From positions 5,541,001 to 5,605,000 of the forward strand of contig NZ_JADEXS020000001.1 in NCBI RefSeq assembly GCF_015207005.2: a DNA stretch of 64,000 bases. The letters run 5' to 3'. The position numbers and the translations under genes are program-made. This DNA is from Desmonostoc muscorum LEGE 12446 (GTDB lineage: Bacteria; Cyanobacteriota; Cyanobacteriia; Cyanobacteriales; Nostocaceae). How positions within the stretch are numbered: the stretch's first letter is position 1; each line of letters begins with the position of its first letter. A model generated the notes under the pieces. That model was not told where the DNA came from, searched no databases, and worked only from the letters and a program-made list of their open reading frames with translations. Below, piece after piece: positions 37,183 to 46,816 of this stretch.

Positions 37183-37221
37183 CAACAGCCCAAATTAAAG
37201 TTCCGCATTTTTGGGCTGTTG
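37183..37221. terminator. 12-bp hairpin between tsaC and the kinase-like gene
   Basis: CAACAGCCCAAA pairs with TTTGGGCTGTTG around a 15-nt loop, 28 bp past the tsaC stop and before the promoter of the kinase-like gene. Confidence 0.6.
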
Positions 37222-37248
37222 AAGCCAGGGAAACAACATTATAGCTAT

Positions 37249-37857
37249 CTATATCTGGTTCTCATTCAATGAATCTAACTTTATTGCACCTTGCCGTAAA
37301 ATCTCCCAATTAATCCCCGTCCATTTAGCAACGGTGGAAGGTATACCCAGTCCCAGCATTTGCTCTTGGGATTCTGTCGTTACCAGAGTCAGAACGTTGG
37401 GAAATTGGGCTGTAATCTCTGCCATTCTTTGCAAAGGCGGTTGACCAGAGAAATTAGCGCTAGTGGTGGCAAGAGGGCCTGTTTGCGCCAAAATAGTTTG
37501 AGCGATCGCACTGTTTGGTACTCGAATACCAATTGTTGTAGGGTCAGTAGGATTCATAACTTTTGGCAGGCGCTGACTTGCTGGTAACACTAATGTCAGC
37601 CCTCCTGGCCAATATTTATGTGCTATTTCTTGCCAAATTTTATACTCGTTCTCATTACCTCTGACATAAGGCCACAAATCCTCAGCACTAGCAGCCATCA
37701 AAATCAAAGGTTTGTCTTGACTGCGTTGCTTAGCCGCAAAAATTAATCCGGCTTTTTCTGGTATCGCCGCCAGTGCGGGAACCGTGTCTGTGGGAAAGCT
37801 CACCAAAAGGCCAGCGCGTGCGCCAGCTATGAGGTCTGCGAGGGAAACTTGCGTCAT
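37249..37857 (-). CDS. tsaC: Threonylcarbamoyl-AMP synthase (TsaC/Sua5/YrdC family)
   Basis: 202 residues, a single YrdC domain without the Sua5 C-terminal extension. Motifs: FPTDTVPALAA near the start, KQRSQDKPLIL (the KxR nucleotide site), GGLTLVLPAS and ATTSANFSGQPP (the SxN motif). It makes threonylcarbamoyl-AMP from Thr, bicarbonate and ATP for the t6A37 modification of ANN-reading tRNAs. The TsaD partner is encoded 11 kb away in this window. The start ATG is at 37,857. Confidence 0.9.
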   Translation of the reverse strand: MTQVSLADLIAGARAGLLVSFPTDTVPALAAIPEKAGLIFAAKQRSQDKPLILMAASAEDLWPYVRGNENEYKIWQEIAHKYWPGGLTLVLPASQRLPKVMNPTDPTTIGIRVPNSAIAQTILAQTGPLATTSANFSGQPPLQRMAEITAQFPNVLTLVTTESQEQMLGLGIPSTVAKWTGINWEILRQGAIKLDSLNENQI

Positions 37858-38304
37858 TTTGCTAGTGTAAAGAATTATATCAATTTACCAAAGTTAGTCT
37901 TGTCGGGAATCAAGCTTGCTACTGAATTGACTGAAGAGCAGCTAATCCGATCAAAGACAAATTGGTATTAATTAATTATTAAATTAATCACATTGAGAAA
38001 AGAATACAGCATGTATTATGGTAAATTTACTCTGATTAATATTGGAAGCAAATTTCTTCTCAATAAACATACCGAAATATTAACATGTGGCAGCCAAAGT
38101 TACGACTGCTCTAGTTTTTCATGCAATCCAATCGGATTATAGACATGATTAAACGTCTTGATTTTAACATCAAAAATCCAGAGTTTCTTCTTATACCAAT
38201 TCTTGAGTCAGACAAGGGGCTTAAGCACCTTGCTCCATACAAATTTACAGGGAATCCGTATTAAGCTCAAAGTTTTTATCTGTCAGAAATTTTAGGAAAT
38301 AACC
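37858..38304. other. Intergenic region upstream of the protease gene
   Basis: 447 AT-rich bp with no supported gene; it should contain promoters of tsaC (minus) and of the large protease gene (plus). Confidence 0.45.
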
Positions 38305-41300
38305 ATGTTTGAGACCTCACCACAAGCAAATTCCTTCGATCCGATTAATGATTTATTCAATGTAAATACTGGAATCTCAGGTTTAGGAATTTTAGATAAG
38401 AGTCAGAGTACGATATCCACAAATGAGCATCCTCAGAGTCTGGGGTTGGATTTTAACGAAATTCAGCAAGGAATCAACAGTTATACAACTATTTCCATTT
38501 CTGAACTATCCAATAGTAACTTCGTTATTAACCCAACCTCAGTCGCTTCTCTTAAAGCTGTAAACAATGCTGGTGTAGATCCTCTGACAGGTAGCGCTCT
38601 TAGTCAAGAAAATAATAGCATTGCTGCTCAAGCGTTCGCTGCTGCCTTACTACCAGACCTCATAGTACAAAATACCGTTTCAGCTCCCACTTCTGCCGCC
38701 GCCGGGAGTACCATCCAAGTCAGTTATCAAATTGAAAACCAAGGCTATGCCAGTGCTGATTATAGCTACACCAAGTTTTATCTGTCCAAGGATCTCTATA
38801 TCGGAAGTGACGATACATTCTTAGGCTATGACTACGTTACTAGCATTCCATCTGGTTACTATAGCCCAGAATCAACCACACTCACTATCGATCAAAGCGT
38901 TGGCGCGGGTAGCTATTATCTGGTGTATGAAGCTGATGGCTATGACTATGTTGCTGAAAGCAATGAAAACAACAATGCTGTTGCCGGATTAATTACAATT
39001 ACTAAACCAGACCTAACTATCAGCAGTATCTCAGCTACTTCTGGAACTGCCGGAAATTATCTCAACTTCAGTTACAACATTAAAAATCAAGGCAATGCCA
39101 GTGCCGGTTATAGCTACACAGCATTTTATCTTTCCAAAGATACCATTTTAGATAGTTCTGATACCTACTTAACTTACGACTATGTGAATTCCCTATCAGC
39201 CGGAACCACTAGCTTAGAATCTGCTTCTGTTTACCTTGACAGTAGTTTGAGTTCAGGAACTTACTATCTGTTTGCTGAAGCTGATGGCTGGGACGATGTA
39301 GCAGAGAGTAATGAAAATAACAACCTCGTTTATAAAACCATTACTATTACCAAACCAGACTTAGTTATCAGCAGCATCTCGGCCACATCTGGAATCGCTG
39401 GTAATTATCTCAACTTCAGTTACAACATTAAGAATCAAGGAACGGGTGGTGCTGGTTATAGCTACAGTGCATTCTATCTTTCCAAAGATACCACTTTAGA
39501 TAGTTCTGATACCTACTTAACTTACGACTATGTGAATTCCCTATCAGCCGGAACCACTAGTTTAGAATCTGCTTCTGTTTACCTTGACGCTAGTCTGAGT
39601 GCAGGAACTTACTATCTGTTTGTTCAAGCTGACGGCTGGAACTATGTAGCTGAGAGTAATGAAAATAACAACCTCGCTTATAAAGCGATTACCGTTAACA
39701 AACCAGACCTAGTTATCAGCAGCATCTCAGCCACATCTGGAACCGCTGGTAGTTATCTCAATTTCAGTTACAACATTAAAAATCAAGGAACAGGTAGTGC
39801 TGGTTATAGCTACAGTGCATTCTATCTTTCCAAAGATAACAAGTTAGATAGTTCCGATACCTATTTAGATTACGACTATGTGAGTTCCTTGACAGCTGGA
39901 ACCACTAGCACAGAATCTGCTTCCGTTTACCTTGATAGCAGTCTGAGTGCAGGAACTTACTATCTGTTTGCTGAAGCTGATGGTTGGGACTATGTAGCAG
40001 AGAATAATGAAAATAACAACCTTGCTTATAAAGCGATTACCATTGGTTCCCCGAAACAAGACTTAGTTATCACCAGCATCTCAGCCACATCTGGAACTGC
40101 TGGAAGTTATCTCAACTTCAGTTACAACATTAAGAATCAAGGCACAGCTAGTGCTGGTTACAGCTACACTGCATTTTATCTGTCTACAGATGCGAAGTTA
40201 GATAGCTCTGATATCTATTTAGATTACGACCATGTAAGTTCTTTATCAGCTGGAGTTTCTAGTAATAGATCTGCTTCTGTTTACCTTGACAGTAGTCTCA
40301 AATCAGGAACTTACTATCTGTTTGCCGCAGCAGATGACTGGGATGATGTAGCGGAGAGTAATGAAAATAACAACATTGCTTATAAAGCAATTACCATTGG
40401 TGGAGCTGCCAAACCAGACCTTGTAATCAGCAGCATTTCAGCTACATCAGGAACATCAGGTAGTAATCTCAATTTCACTTACAAGATTAAGAATCAAGGC
40501 ACTGCAACGGCGAACAGTAATTCCACACAATTTTATCTTTCCAAAGATACAGCTTTAGATAGCTCCGATACTTACTTAGGGTCAGATTCCGTCAGTTCCT
40601 TAGCAGCTGGAGTTTCCAGTTCCGAATCAGCTTCTGTAGCTCTGGCCAGCACTCTGGCTTCAGGGACTTACTATCTCATTGCTAAAGCTGATGGTGGAAG
40701 CACAATTTCCGAAAGTAATGAAAATAATAATCTTGCCTATCAAGCTATTACCATTACTGCACCTGCCAAGCCAGACTTAATAATTAGTAGCATCACAGCT
40801 AGTTCTGGCGTAGCTGGAACTAATCTCAGTTTCACTTATAAAATTAAGAATCAAGGAACAGTTAGCGCGAGTGGCAGTTCCACTGGATTCTATCTTTCCA
40901 AAAATACGACTTTCGATAGTTCCGATATCTACTTAGGCTTAGATACTGTCAGTTCATTAGCCGCTGGAGTTACCAATACAGAATCTGCTTCTGTGGCTCT
41001 GAGTAGCACTCTGATTTCCGGAACTTACTATCTCTTTGCTAAAGCTGATGGTGAGAACAAAATTTCCGAAAGTAATGAAAACAACAATCTTGCCTATCAA
41101 ACAATTACGATTAAAGGATCTGATGGTGGTGCAGACTGGTATAGCGACAATCTCCAAGATGCTGGACTAATTGATTTGACTCGTACCCTTGCAGGCGATG
41201 GGAATTTGAGTCGCAACGACATGATTTCTTTGTTCCGTAATGCTAAAGATGGTGCTGTTATTGATGCCAAGGAACTCACTGATCTCCGCACCATTGTTAG

Positions 41301-42243
41301 TAATGCTACCCGCTTTACCATGCAAGATCATGTTCGGGTTCTCTCGAATTACGTGGTTAACGGGAATCCGGCTAACCAGTGGTGGACAGGAGGTGCAACC
41401 ACCCGCACAGCATTAGGGAATCTTTTTGCAGGTAGTAGTGACACCCAATTAGAAAAACTCATCGGCAAATGGTTCTTGGGAAGCGATCGCCCCAACCCAC
41501 TATCACAAGGGGATATCGCTCGTGGAGATGAGGGGATTAACGCTGGCGATAAAACTTATCGAGCCGTTAGTGGGTCTTTATTCCAAAATGGCATTAGTGC
41601 AGACGATATCAATCAAGGAGCTGCGGGGACTTGCTATTATTTGGCAACCCTATCTTCTATTGCCCTCGAAAAACCTTCTTACATCCAAAATATGTTTATC
41701 GACAATGGGGACAATACCTACACTGTTCGCTTTTTCAATAATGGTGTAGCGAATTATGTCACAGTTGATAAGTACTTACCTACTGATTCTTTTGGGCAGT
41801 TAGTTTACGCCAGTTCTGGTCAGTCATACAACGATTCAACCAATGAATTATGGGTAGCCTTAGCTGAAAAAGCTTATGCCCAATTAGCAGAGTCCGGTTG
41901 GAGTCGCCCTGATAACGTTAGTAATGGCTACGGCTCTATTGACGGTGGATGGATGGATTATGTGATTGAACAGGTAACTGGTTTAAGCGCGACATTCCAA
42001 GAGATTGCCAACATGAATAAAACTCAGCTAATTAACTTAGTTAATACCAACCAGATATTAACAGCTGGGTTTGTTTATGGAGCAGGGTACGGTGTGGTTA
42101 ATAGTCATGCCTATACTATTACTGCTTACAATGCGACAACTGGCAAGTTCCATTTACGAAATCCTTGGGGAAATACTGACGCGGATGTAACGTGGGAGCA
42201 GTTGCTTAGTCTTAAGGCTATTATTATCTGGTCAAATACTTAG
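38305..42243 (+). CDS. Large calpain-like (C2) cysteine protease with seven CARDB repeats
   Basis: 1,312 residues. After a polar N terminus of about 115 residues come seven CARDB-type beta repeats of 110-118 residues, each opening PDLxIxSIxATSG and ending SNENNNxAYxxITI. A linker follows, then a papain-fold calpain domain at about 1,080-1,312. The triad is visible: Cys1110 in GAAGTCYYLATLSSIA, His1268 in NSHAYTITAY and Asn1286 in RNPWGN. There is no Sec signal peptide, so export, if any, may use a type I route. CARDB repeats usually mediate cell-surface or matrix adhesion. Repeats 2-5 are nearly identical in DNA, so copy number may vary or be misassembled. Confidence 0.88.
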   Translation: MFETSPQANSFDPINDLFNVNTGISGLGILDKSQSTISTNEHPQSLGLDFNEIQQGINSYTTISISELSNSNFVINPTSVASLKAVNNAGVDPLTGSALSQENNSIAAQAFAAALLPDLIVQNTVSAPTSAAAGSTIQVSYQIENQGYASADYSYTKFYLSKDLYIGSDDTFLGYDYVTSIPSGYYSPESTTLTIDQSVGAGSYYLVYEADGYDYVAESNENNNAVAGLITITKPDLTISSISATSGTAGNYLNFSYNIKNQGNASAGYSYTAFYLSKDTILDSSDTYLTYDYVNSLSAGTTSLESASVYLDSSLSSGTYYLFAEADGWDDVAESNENNNLVYKTITITKPDLVISSISATSGIAGNYLNFSYNIKNQGTGGAGYSYSAFYLSKDTTLDSSDTYLTYDYVNSLSAGTTSLESASVYLDASLSAGTYYLFVQADGWNYVAESNENNNLAYKAITVNKPDLVISSISATSGTAGSYLNFSYNIKNQGTGSAGYSYSAFYLSKDNKLDSSDTYLDYDYVSSLTAGTTSTESASVYLDSSLSAGTYYLFAEADGWDYVAENNENNNLAYKAITIGSPKQDLVITSISATSGTAGSYLNFSYNIKNQGTASAGYSYTAFYLSTDAKLDSSDIYLDYDHVSSLSAGVSSNRSASVYLDSSLKSGTYYLFAAADDWDDVAESNENNNIAYKAITIGGAAKPDLVISSISATSGTSGSNLNFTYKIKNQGTATANSNSTQFYLSKDTALDSSDTYLGSDSVSSLAAGVSSSESASVALASTLASGTYYLIAKADGGSTISESNENNNLAYQAITITAPAKPDLIISSITASSGVAGTNLSFTYKIKNQGTVSASGSSTGFYLSKNTTFDSSDIYLGLDTVSSLAAGVTNTESASVALSSTLISGTYYLFAKADGENKISESNENNNLAYQTITIKGSDGGADWYSDNLQDAGLIDLTRTLAGDGNLSRNDMISLFRNAKDGAVIDAKELTDLRTIVSNATRFTMQDHVRVLSNYVVNGNPANQWWTGGATTRTALGNLFAGSSDTQLEKLIGKWFLGSDRPNPLSQGDIARGDEGINAGDKTYRAVSGSLFQNGISADDINQGAAGTCYYLATLSSIALEKPSYIQNMFIDNGDNTYTVRFFNNGVANYVTVDKYLPTDSFGQLVYASSGQSYNDSTNELWVALAEKAYAQLAESGWSRPDNVSNGYGSIDGGWMDYVIEQVTGLSATFQEIANMNKTQLINLVNTNQILTAGFVYGAGYGVVNSHAYTITAYNATTGKFHLRNPWGNTDADVTWEQLLSLKAIIIWSNT

Positions 42244-42345
42244 TCTAATTGAGGAATAATCTTTCCCTAAATTTCGGGTACAGACGATCATATCCGTCTG
42301 TACCTGATTATCCTCAGAGCAAGTTTAAAGAGAGAATTGACTGTG

Positions 42346-42849
42346 ATGAAAATTCAACTCTTAGTAAAGATTCTGGCTTTATTGATGTTAGTAGAGACAA
42401 CAACTGCTTGTGGATTTTCTTCTACTTATGCCAATAATCAACCGCATTCTTCACCTACATTGATAATGACTAATAATACTGCTTTAGTCAAAAAAGTAAC
42501 TCTCATTGCTAGAGAAGAAAATTTACCACCTTTGGGCGTTCCTGTTGATCCCCAACGTAATATTGGGTTTGCCTCGGTCTTTGTCCGTCTGGAAAATCCC
42601 CAAGAAACTCCTGTAACTGTAACCATTACTAAGGTTGAAATTCGCAATTTATCAGACGGGAAATTACAAGATTTTCAGCAAACACCCCAGAAAATTGAGT
42701 TAAAACCCTTAGAAAATTCTGAGTTGGCTTTTCAGCTGACTAACAAAAGAGGTTATGCAGGAAAGGATAAGGTTAAAGCAATTGTCACTTATCAAATAGA
42801 AGATCAAAGTAGCATTATCGAATCAGATGCGGTTGAAGTTACTCATTGA
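42346..42849 (+). CDS. Exported beta-rich protein, possible partner of the C2 protease
   Basis: 167 residues from the ATG at 42,346. N-terminal signal with a lipoprotein-like end (LMLVETTTACGFSS; the -3 residue Thr is not ideal). The mature part looks like one Ig-like sandwich: VFVRLENPQETPVTVTITKVEI and VKAIVTYQIEDQSS. It follows the protease by 102 bp on the same strand. I do not recognise a family. By place and fold type it could be a periplasmic inhibitor or a binding partner for the protease; this is inference only. Confidence 0.6.
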   Translation: MKIQLLVKILALLMLVETTTACGFSSTYANNQPHSSPTLIMTNNTALVKKVTLIAREENLPPLGVPVDPQRNIGFASVFVRLENPQETPVTVTITKVEIRNLSDGKLQDFQQTPQKIELKPLENSELAFQLTNKRGYAGKDKVKAIVTYQIEDQSSIIESDAVEVTH

Positions 42850-42859
42850 TTAAAACTCA

Positions 42860-43750
42860 TCAATTCACATAAGCTAGGGCAAAGCGTTCAATTCCAGCTA
42901 AATCAGCGTGAATTTGAATATTGGAATAATTACCTTGATTTTGCAAAAGTTCTCGCACTGCATCCGCCTGTCCTGCCATCATCTCAATCAGCCACACACC
43001 ACCAGGTTGCAAATAGCTAGGAGAGATTTCTATCAAATGGCGAATGCAATCTAAGCCATCAGCGCCACCATCCAAAGCTAGATGTGGTTCATGTTTAACT
43101 ACTTCTGGTTGCAAACTAGGTAAGGTACTGGTGGGTATGTAAGGGGGATTCGACACCATACCACTGAACTGACCTTTGAGGAATGCCAGTGGCTCCCACC
43201 AGGAACCTTGATAAAATCGAATGCGGTCAGCAAAACCCAAATTCTGGGCGTTGGCTTGAGCGATCGCCAAAGCTTCAACACTGTAATCTACAGCATGAAT
43301 TGTTGCCTTTGGCAAGACATCTGCTAGTCCGATGGCGATCGCTCCACTGCCGGTACCCAAATCCGCCCAGTGTCCTGAAGCATTGCCCGCAACGGCTACA
43401 GCCAAATCAATTAAGCACTCTGTTTCTGGTCGGGGAATCAAAACCGCATTCGATACGGCGATTTTAAACTGACGCCAAGGTGTAGCTTTGGTAATATACT
43501 GCACTGGCAAACGTTCATTTAATCGCCTCTGCCACAACTGATCTAACTCTTCCAGAGGCAATTGCATCTGAATTTGCGGCCAATTTTTAAAAGACTCCAA
43601 ACGGAGTGCCAAACGGTCTAATCCAGCTACTTCAAGAAGCAGCCAATCTACCTCCGTTGGTGGAACATCAGTGGCGATCGCTGCAACGAGGGCTGCATTC
43701 CGCCACTGCCAAAGTTGTAAACCAGAAACTATCAGATGTTTCTCCCCCAT
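42860..43750 (-). CDS. prmC: Peptide chain release factor N5-glutamine methyltransferase
   Basis: 296 residues. An N-terminal helical substrate domain (about 1-95, with RLNERLPVQYITKATPWRQFKIAVSNAVLIPRPETECL) is followed by a Rossmann methyltransferase with the SAM loop DLGTGSGAIAIGLA and the catalytic NPPY motif in MVSNPPYIPTSTL. It methylates the GGQ glutamine of RF1 and RF2, improving termination. It is convergent with the plus-strand exported protein (10-bp gap) and closely precedes tic22 on the minus strand (25-bp gap). Confidence 0.95.
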   Translation of the reverse strand: MGEKHLIVSGLQLWQWRNAALVAAIATDVPPTEVDWLLLEVAGLDRLALRLESFKNWPQIQMQLPLEELDQLWQRRLNERLPVQYITKATPWRQFKIAVSNAVLIPRPETECLIDLAVAVAGNASGHWADLGTGSGAIAIGLADVLPKATIHAVDYSVEALAIAQANAQNLGFADRIRFYQGSWWEPLAFLKGQFSGMVSNPPYIPTSTLPSLQPEVVKHEPHLALDGGADGLDCIRHLIEISPSYLQPGGVWLIEMMAGQADAVRELLQNQGNYSNIQIHADLAGIERFALAYVN

Positions 43751-43775
43751 GCTTCAACCTTGGAGTGCATAACCG

Positions 43776-44579
43776 TTATTTTTTCGGAGCGGGCGCAGCT
43801 GGTGACTGATTCGGGGCTAGGGAGCGAATAAAATTGATCGACTCGCGCGATGGATACAAAACAATTTTATTGATACTAGGATCGTTGCTAGTATTGAGAG
43901 CCTCCATAACACCGTACAAATCCACCACCTGAATTTCAGTGTTCTCTGCTTCCTTGGGCACAGCTTTTTTAAATTCGTCTAACAGAGCCACTGCTTGCTC
44001 TTTCTCAAAAAAGAAAGGGATATAGCGATCGTTACCTTTTGCGAGGGGAATGGTTAGATAGCTATTATCTTTTTTAAATTTGGGCACAAACAACGGAATA
44101 CCGTTGAATTGCTCAACTTTTTTACCATTTGCGTTCACCATACTTGTTGCCGACGCTACCTGTTGTTGGGTCGGGACTAAAGTATAAATTACTGAATCTG
44201 ACTTCTTTTTGCTTTCCAGGACTATCTTATAGTAGTCTGCCAAAGACAAAGGTCTTACCTGTAGCGTGCTTGCAAGTTGAGGATTTTCTTTTTTCAGCCG
44301 ATTATCAAGAAATTTTTGAGCATCTTGCTTGCTAATAAAAAATCCCACTTGAGAGACGGTCTTGGATTGGTTATTCCTTGAAAGAACTACGAATTCCCCT
44401 TTAGGATTTGTGAGAGTGAATACGGGTACTTCTTGTAGCTTTTTCACTACCTGATCTTGTGGTAAAGCCACCGCCTCTAGATTGCCTAGTCCTGGTAGAT
44501 TACCTATTCCTGAAAGCCCTCCTAAAAAGATACTTCCAGCTATACCTAATGTTGCGCCCCAACGAACGAATGATTTCAT
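43776..44579 (-). CDS. Tic22 family periplasmic chaperone
   Basis: 267 residues from the ATG at 44,579, which has GGAG seven bases upstream. Signal peptide to about residue 40, then Tic22 repeats: VPVFTLTNPKGEFVVL, VGFFISKQDAQKFLDNRL, IPLFVPKF and IPFFFEKEQAVALLDEFKK. Cyanobacterial Tic22 lies in the periplasm and thylakoid region and helps outer-membrane biogenesis, possibly with Omp85; plastids use the homologue in protein import. The C-terminal APNQSPAAPAPKK tail is disordered. It may share a transcript with prmC. Confidence 0.9.
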   Translation of the reverse strand: MKSFVRWGATLGIAGSIFLGGLSGIGNLPGLGNLEAVALPQDQVVKKLQEVPVFTLTNPKGEFVVLSRNNQSKTVSQVGFFISKQDAQKFLDNRLKKENPQLASTLQVRPLSLADYYKIVLESKKKSDSVIYTLVPTQQQVASATSMVNANGKKVEQFNGIPLFVPKFKKDNSYLTIPLAKGNDRYIPFFFEKEQAVALLDEFKKAVPKEAENTEIQVVDLYGVMEALNTSNDPSINKIVLYPSRESINFIRSLAPNQSPAAPAPKK

Positions 44580-45402
44580 GACTGCTCCTCGCATCAAAAA
44601 TACAATTAAACTAATGGTTGGATTTGCACAGCACCAACTAGCTTCAGTTATATAGCAATCTATTTTAGTTGTGAAAATTTTTTTGTAAATAACTCATGAT
44701 GTCAGTTGACTGTTAAAAGTCAACGATCAAAGTAAAATAATCCCAACTATTTAGGATTGTTATGATATCGCTTTTCTCAATACACTGTGCTAAAGTTGTG
44801 CTTTTGTCGATTAGAAACCTTAGAGCGGCGGTTCCCGCAGTTCTAACTTTGGGCTTCCGACCCAAGGGGATAGGAACGCACTGGCTCGACTTTTGTCTCC
44901 GACACGCTGCGCGAACGCAAAATCTAAAATCCAAAATTGTCTGACTTTCTCTGATATTGGGTGACGCTATGATTTTATCAATCGTTCCATCTGGGGTTAG
45001 CTAAATATCTTCTTCAATTTATACAAAGTACAGTATCAGAAATATCTTATTGCTCAAGGATGAAATTTACCTAACCATGCTTTAAAAGCTAGCCCAAGAG
45101 CAAAATTGCCAAATTGATTTTCTGCGTAAAAATATGCAATTAAATTGCACACCTTAGCAACCAACCCTAGTCTATTAGCCCTAAATGATGGGAACTTTTC
45201 AAAAATTTTGTAGATTTAATTTACTGCTGACACAGAAAAATCTCAACAAAGTGATTGGCTCTACATGCCCATGTATAGAGACTTGCTAACAGTTACCGTG
45301 GGCGATGATAATTTAGTAAATTTTGATTTTTTAATTTGATATTCTAATCAAACCAAAATTTATTAATCACTTTGGGTTAATCAATCAAATATATTAATTA
45401 AA
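44580..45402. other. Intergenic region between tic22 and tRNA-Pro
   Basis: About 820 bp with no supported gene. 44,815-44,945 has dispersed GC-rich repeat text (GCGGTTCCCGCAGTTC; GTCTCCGACACGCTGCGCG) followed by AAAATCTAAAATCCAAAATT. The remainder is AT-rich. Confidence 0.5.
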
Positions 45403-45476
45403 TCGGGATGACAGGATTTGAACCTGCGGCATCCTGCTCCCAAAGCAGGCGCGCTACCAAGCTGCGCTACATCCCG
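45403..45476 (-). tRNA. tRNA-Pro (anticodon TGG)
   Basis: 74 nt on the minus strand starting CGGGATGTAGCGCAGCTTGG. The acceptor stem CGGGATG pairs with CATCCCG, discriminator A. The D arm (GCGC-AGCTTGGTA-GCGC), anticodon arm CCTGC-TTTGGGA-GCAGG with TGG, and T arm with GGTTCAAATCC are all complete. No encoded CCA. It is single, with about 280 bp before the next gene. Confidence 0.96.
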
Positions 45477-45760
45477 GCTATAACCTATCTACTTTTTGTG
45501 GTTCGGTTTTAACTTTCTCAGCAGAAGCATTAATGTGATTGTACCACATAAGACTGCTCATGCACAACCTTCTTTATCCTTTGTAAAGACAAGATACACA
45601 GCATCTTTACATTGAATAAAGGTTTTTCGGCCGACTGTGTTTTACAAGACATTTATTTGCTTGTATGTCGGCTGAACTTTCCCAAACCACATCAAAATAA
45701 TAGACCTTTACTACTATACCCGATTTTATTGTGCAAATCGGGCTTTATTTGAGTTGGGTA

Positions 45761-46312
45761 TTAGTGAGGATACCAGAACATGCCTTTGATGCCTTCCGGA
45801 TCTGGCATAAACCCCATAGTTCGGTAGAAATCTACAACATGAGGATCGGCGAAGAGAGTCACATTGCTAATCTCTTCACTCCTCAGTTTTTTGAGGACGT
45901 ATTTCATCAGCGCCTTGCCCAGTCCTTGACTTTGAAAGTCCGGGTGAACCACCACATCCCAAATAGTGGCATTAAAAGCGTGATCTGATGTAGCGCGGGC
46001 AAAACCAATGAGCCGCTTTTGGTTTCCTCTCACCTGCCACATTGAGGCGACGAGAAAACTATGCTCGATGGCTTTTTTCACTTTTCTTAAAGGACGACGC
46101 GACCAACCTACTGCATCACAGAGTTCTTCTAGTTCATACAGATCGATATCTCGCTCTGTACTGAAGACGATGCGAGCCTCCTTTGAAGAAGCTTCGCTAA
46201 CACTACCGGGGCTAGAGTTACCCGCAGTTTGTGCTGTATGTTCTTCAAAAGGGTTTGTCCTAGTTGTCGCTACAGACTCAGGAGTACTAAACCAAGTTTT
46301 CCAAAAACCCAT
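45761..46312 (-). CDS. GNAT family N-acetyltransferase (Ycf52-like)
   Basis: 183 residues. A variable Ser/Thr-rich N terminus (1-45), then a GNAT domain: [40 protein letters not shown], the acetyl-CoA loop [18 protein letters not shown], and [19 protein letters not shown]. It resembles the Ycf52 acetyltransferases of red-algal plastids and the plant chloroplast GNATs, which acetylate protein lysines and N termini; this is family recollection. It is a paralogue of the gene at 35,546. A hairpin CCCGATTT/AAATCGGG lies about 20 bp past the stop. Confidence 0.9.
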   Translation of the reverse strand: MGFWKTWFSTPESVATTRTNPFEEHTAQTAGNSSPGSVSEASSKEARIVFSTERDIDLYELEELCDAVGWSRRPLRKVKKAIEHSFLVASMWQVRGNQKRLIGFARATSDHAFNATIWDVVVHPDFQSQGLGKALMKYVLKKLRSEEISNVTLFADPHVVDFYRTMGFMPDPEGIKGMFWYPH

Positions 46313-46816
46313 GCCAACGTGGTTCGGGTAATATAACTAAAATTGGTTTCCACTCTCAGGAGTGTTGATTCATGTTTAACGTAGCTAGCCCCATTTACTA
46401 CCCCTGACACTCAAAATTTTTGGGTTGTTTTCGAGATTTGTAATGGTAACAGCTACTTAGGGCATGTTTCACACCAATCATCTTCAACTTTAGCATTTTG
46501 TTGTAAACCCTAGTAAAAATTCACGAAAAGGGAAGAATATAAGTAATTCAAAATCATCCCCTGTTGTGATTCCTCTGTCTGACTCTGCGGGAAACGACCC
46601 AAGCCGCTGCTGTGACTTTTCTCGAAATAAATATAGAAAACCCAATTCTGGCAAAGATCCTGTGAATTGTTCGTATGCAGCTTAAATGCACGTTAGCTTA
46701 AGAGTGAATTGTATATCAGGGATTTGAATAGCCGGGAAAAATTTTCCCACTCCCCAGTTCCCAATACCCAGTCCCTAGTCCCCAGGTGACGAAAGCAAGC
46801 GAGTCTTACCTTAAAA
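46313..46816. other. Divergent intergenic region
   Basis: 504 bp between the acetyltransferase (minus) and the ACT-like gene (plus). No gene seen; a short CCCCAGT/CCCAGTCCC repeat lies at about 46,750-46,783. Confidence 0.45.

Noticed and set aside
44762..44944. 60-codon plus-strand frame
   Set aside because: Made of dispersed repeat sequence (GCGGTTCCCGCAG, GACACGCTGCGCG) with no protein features.
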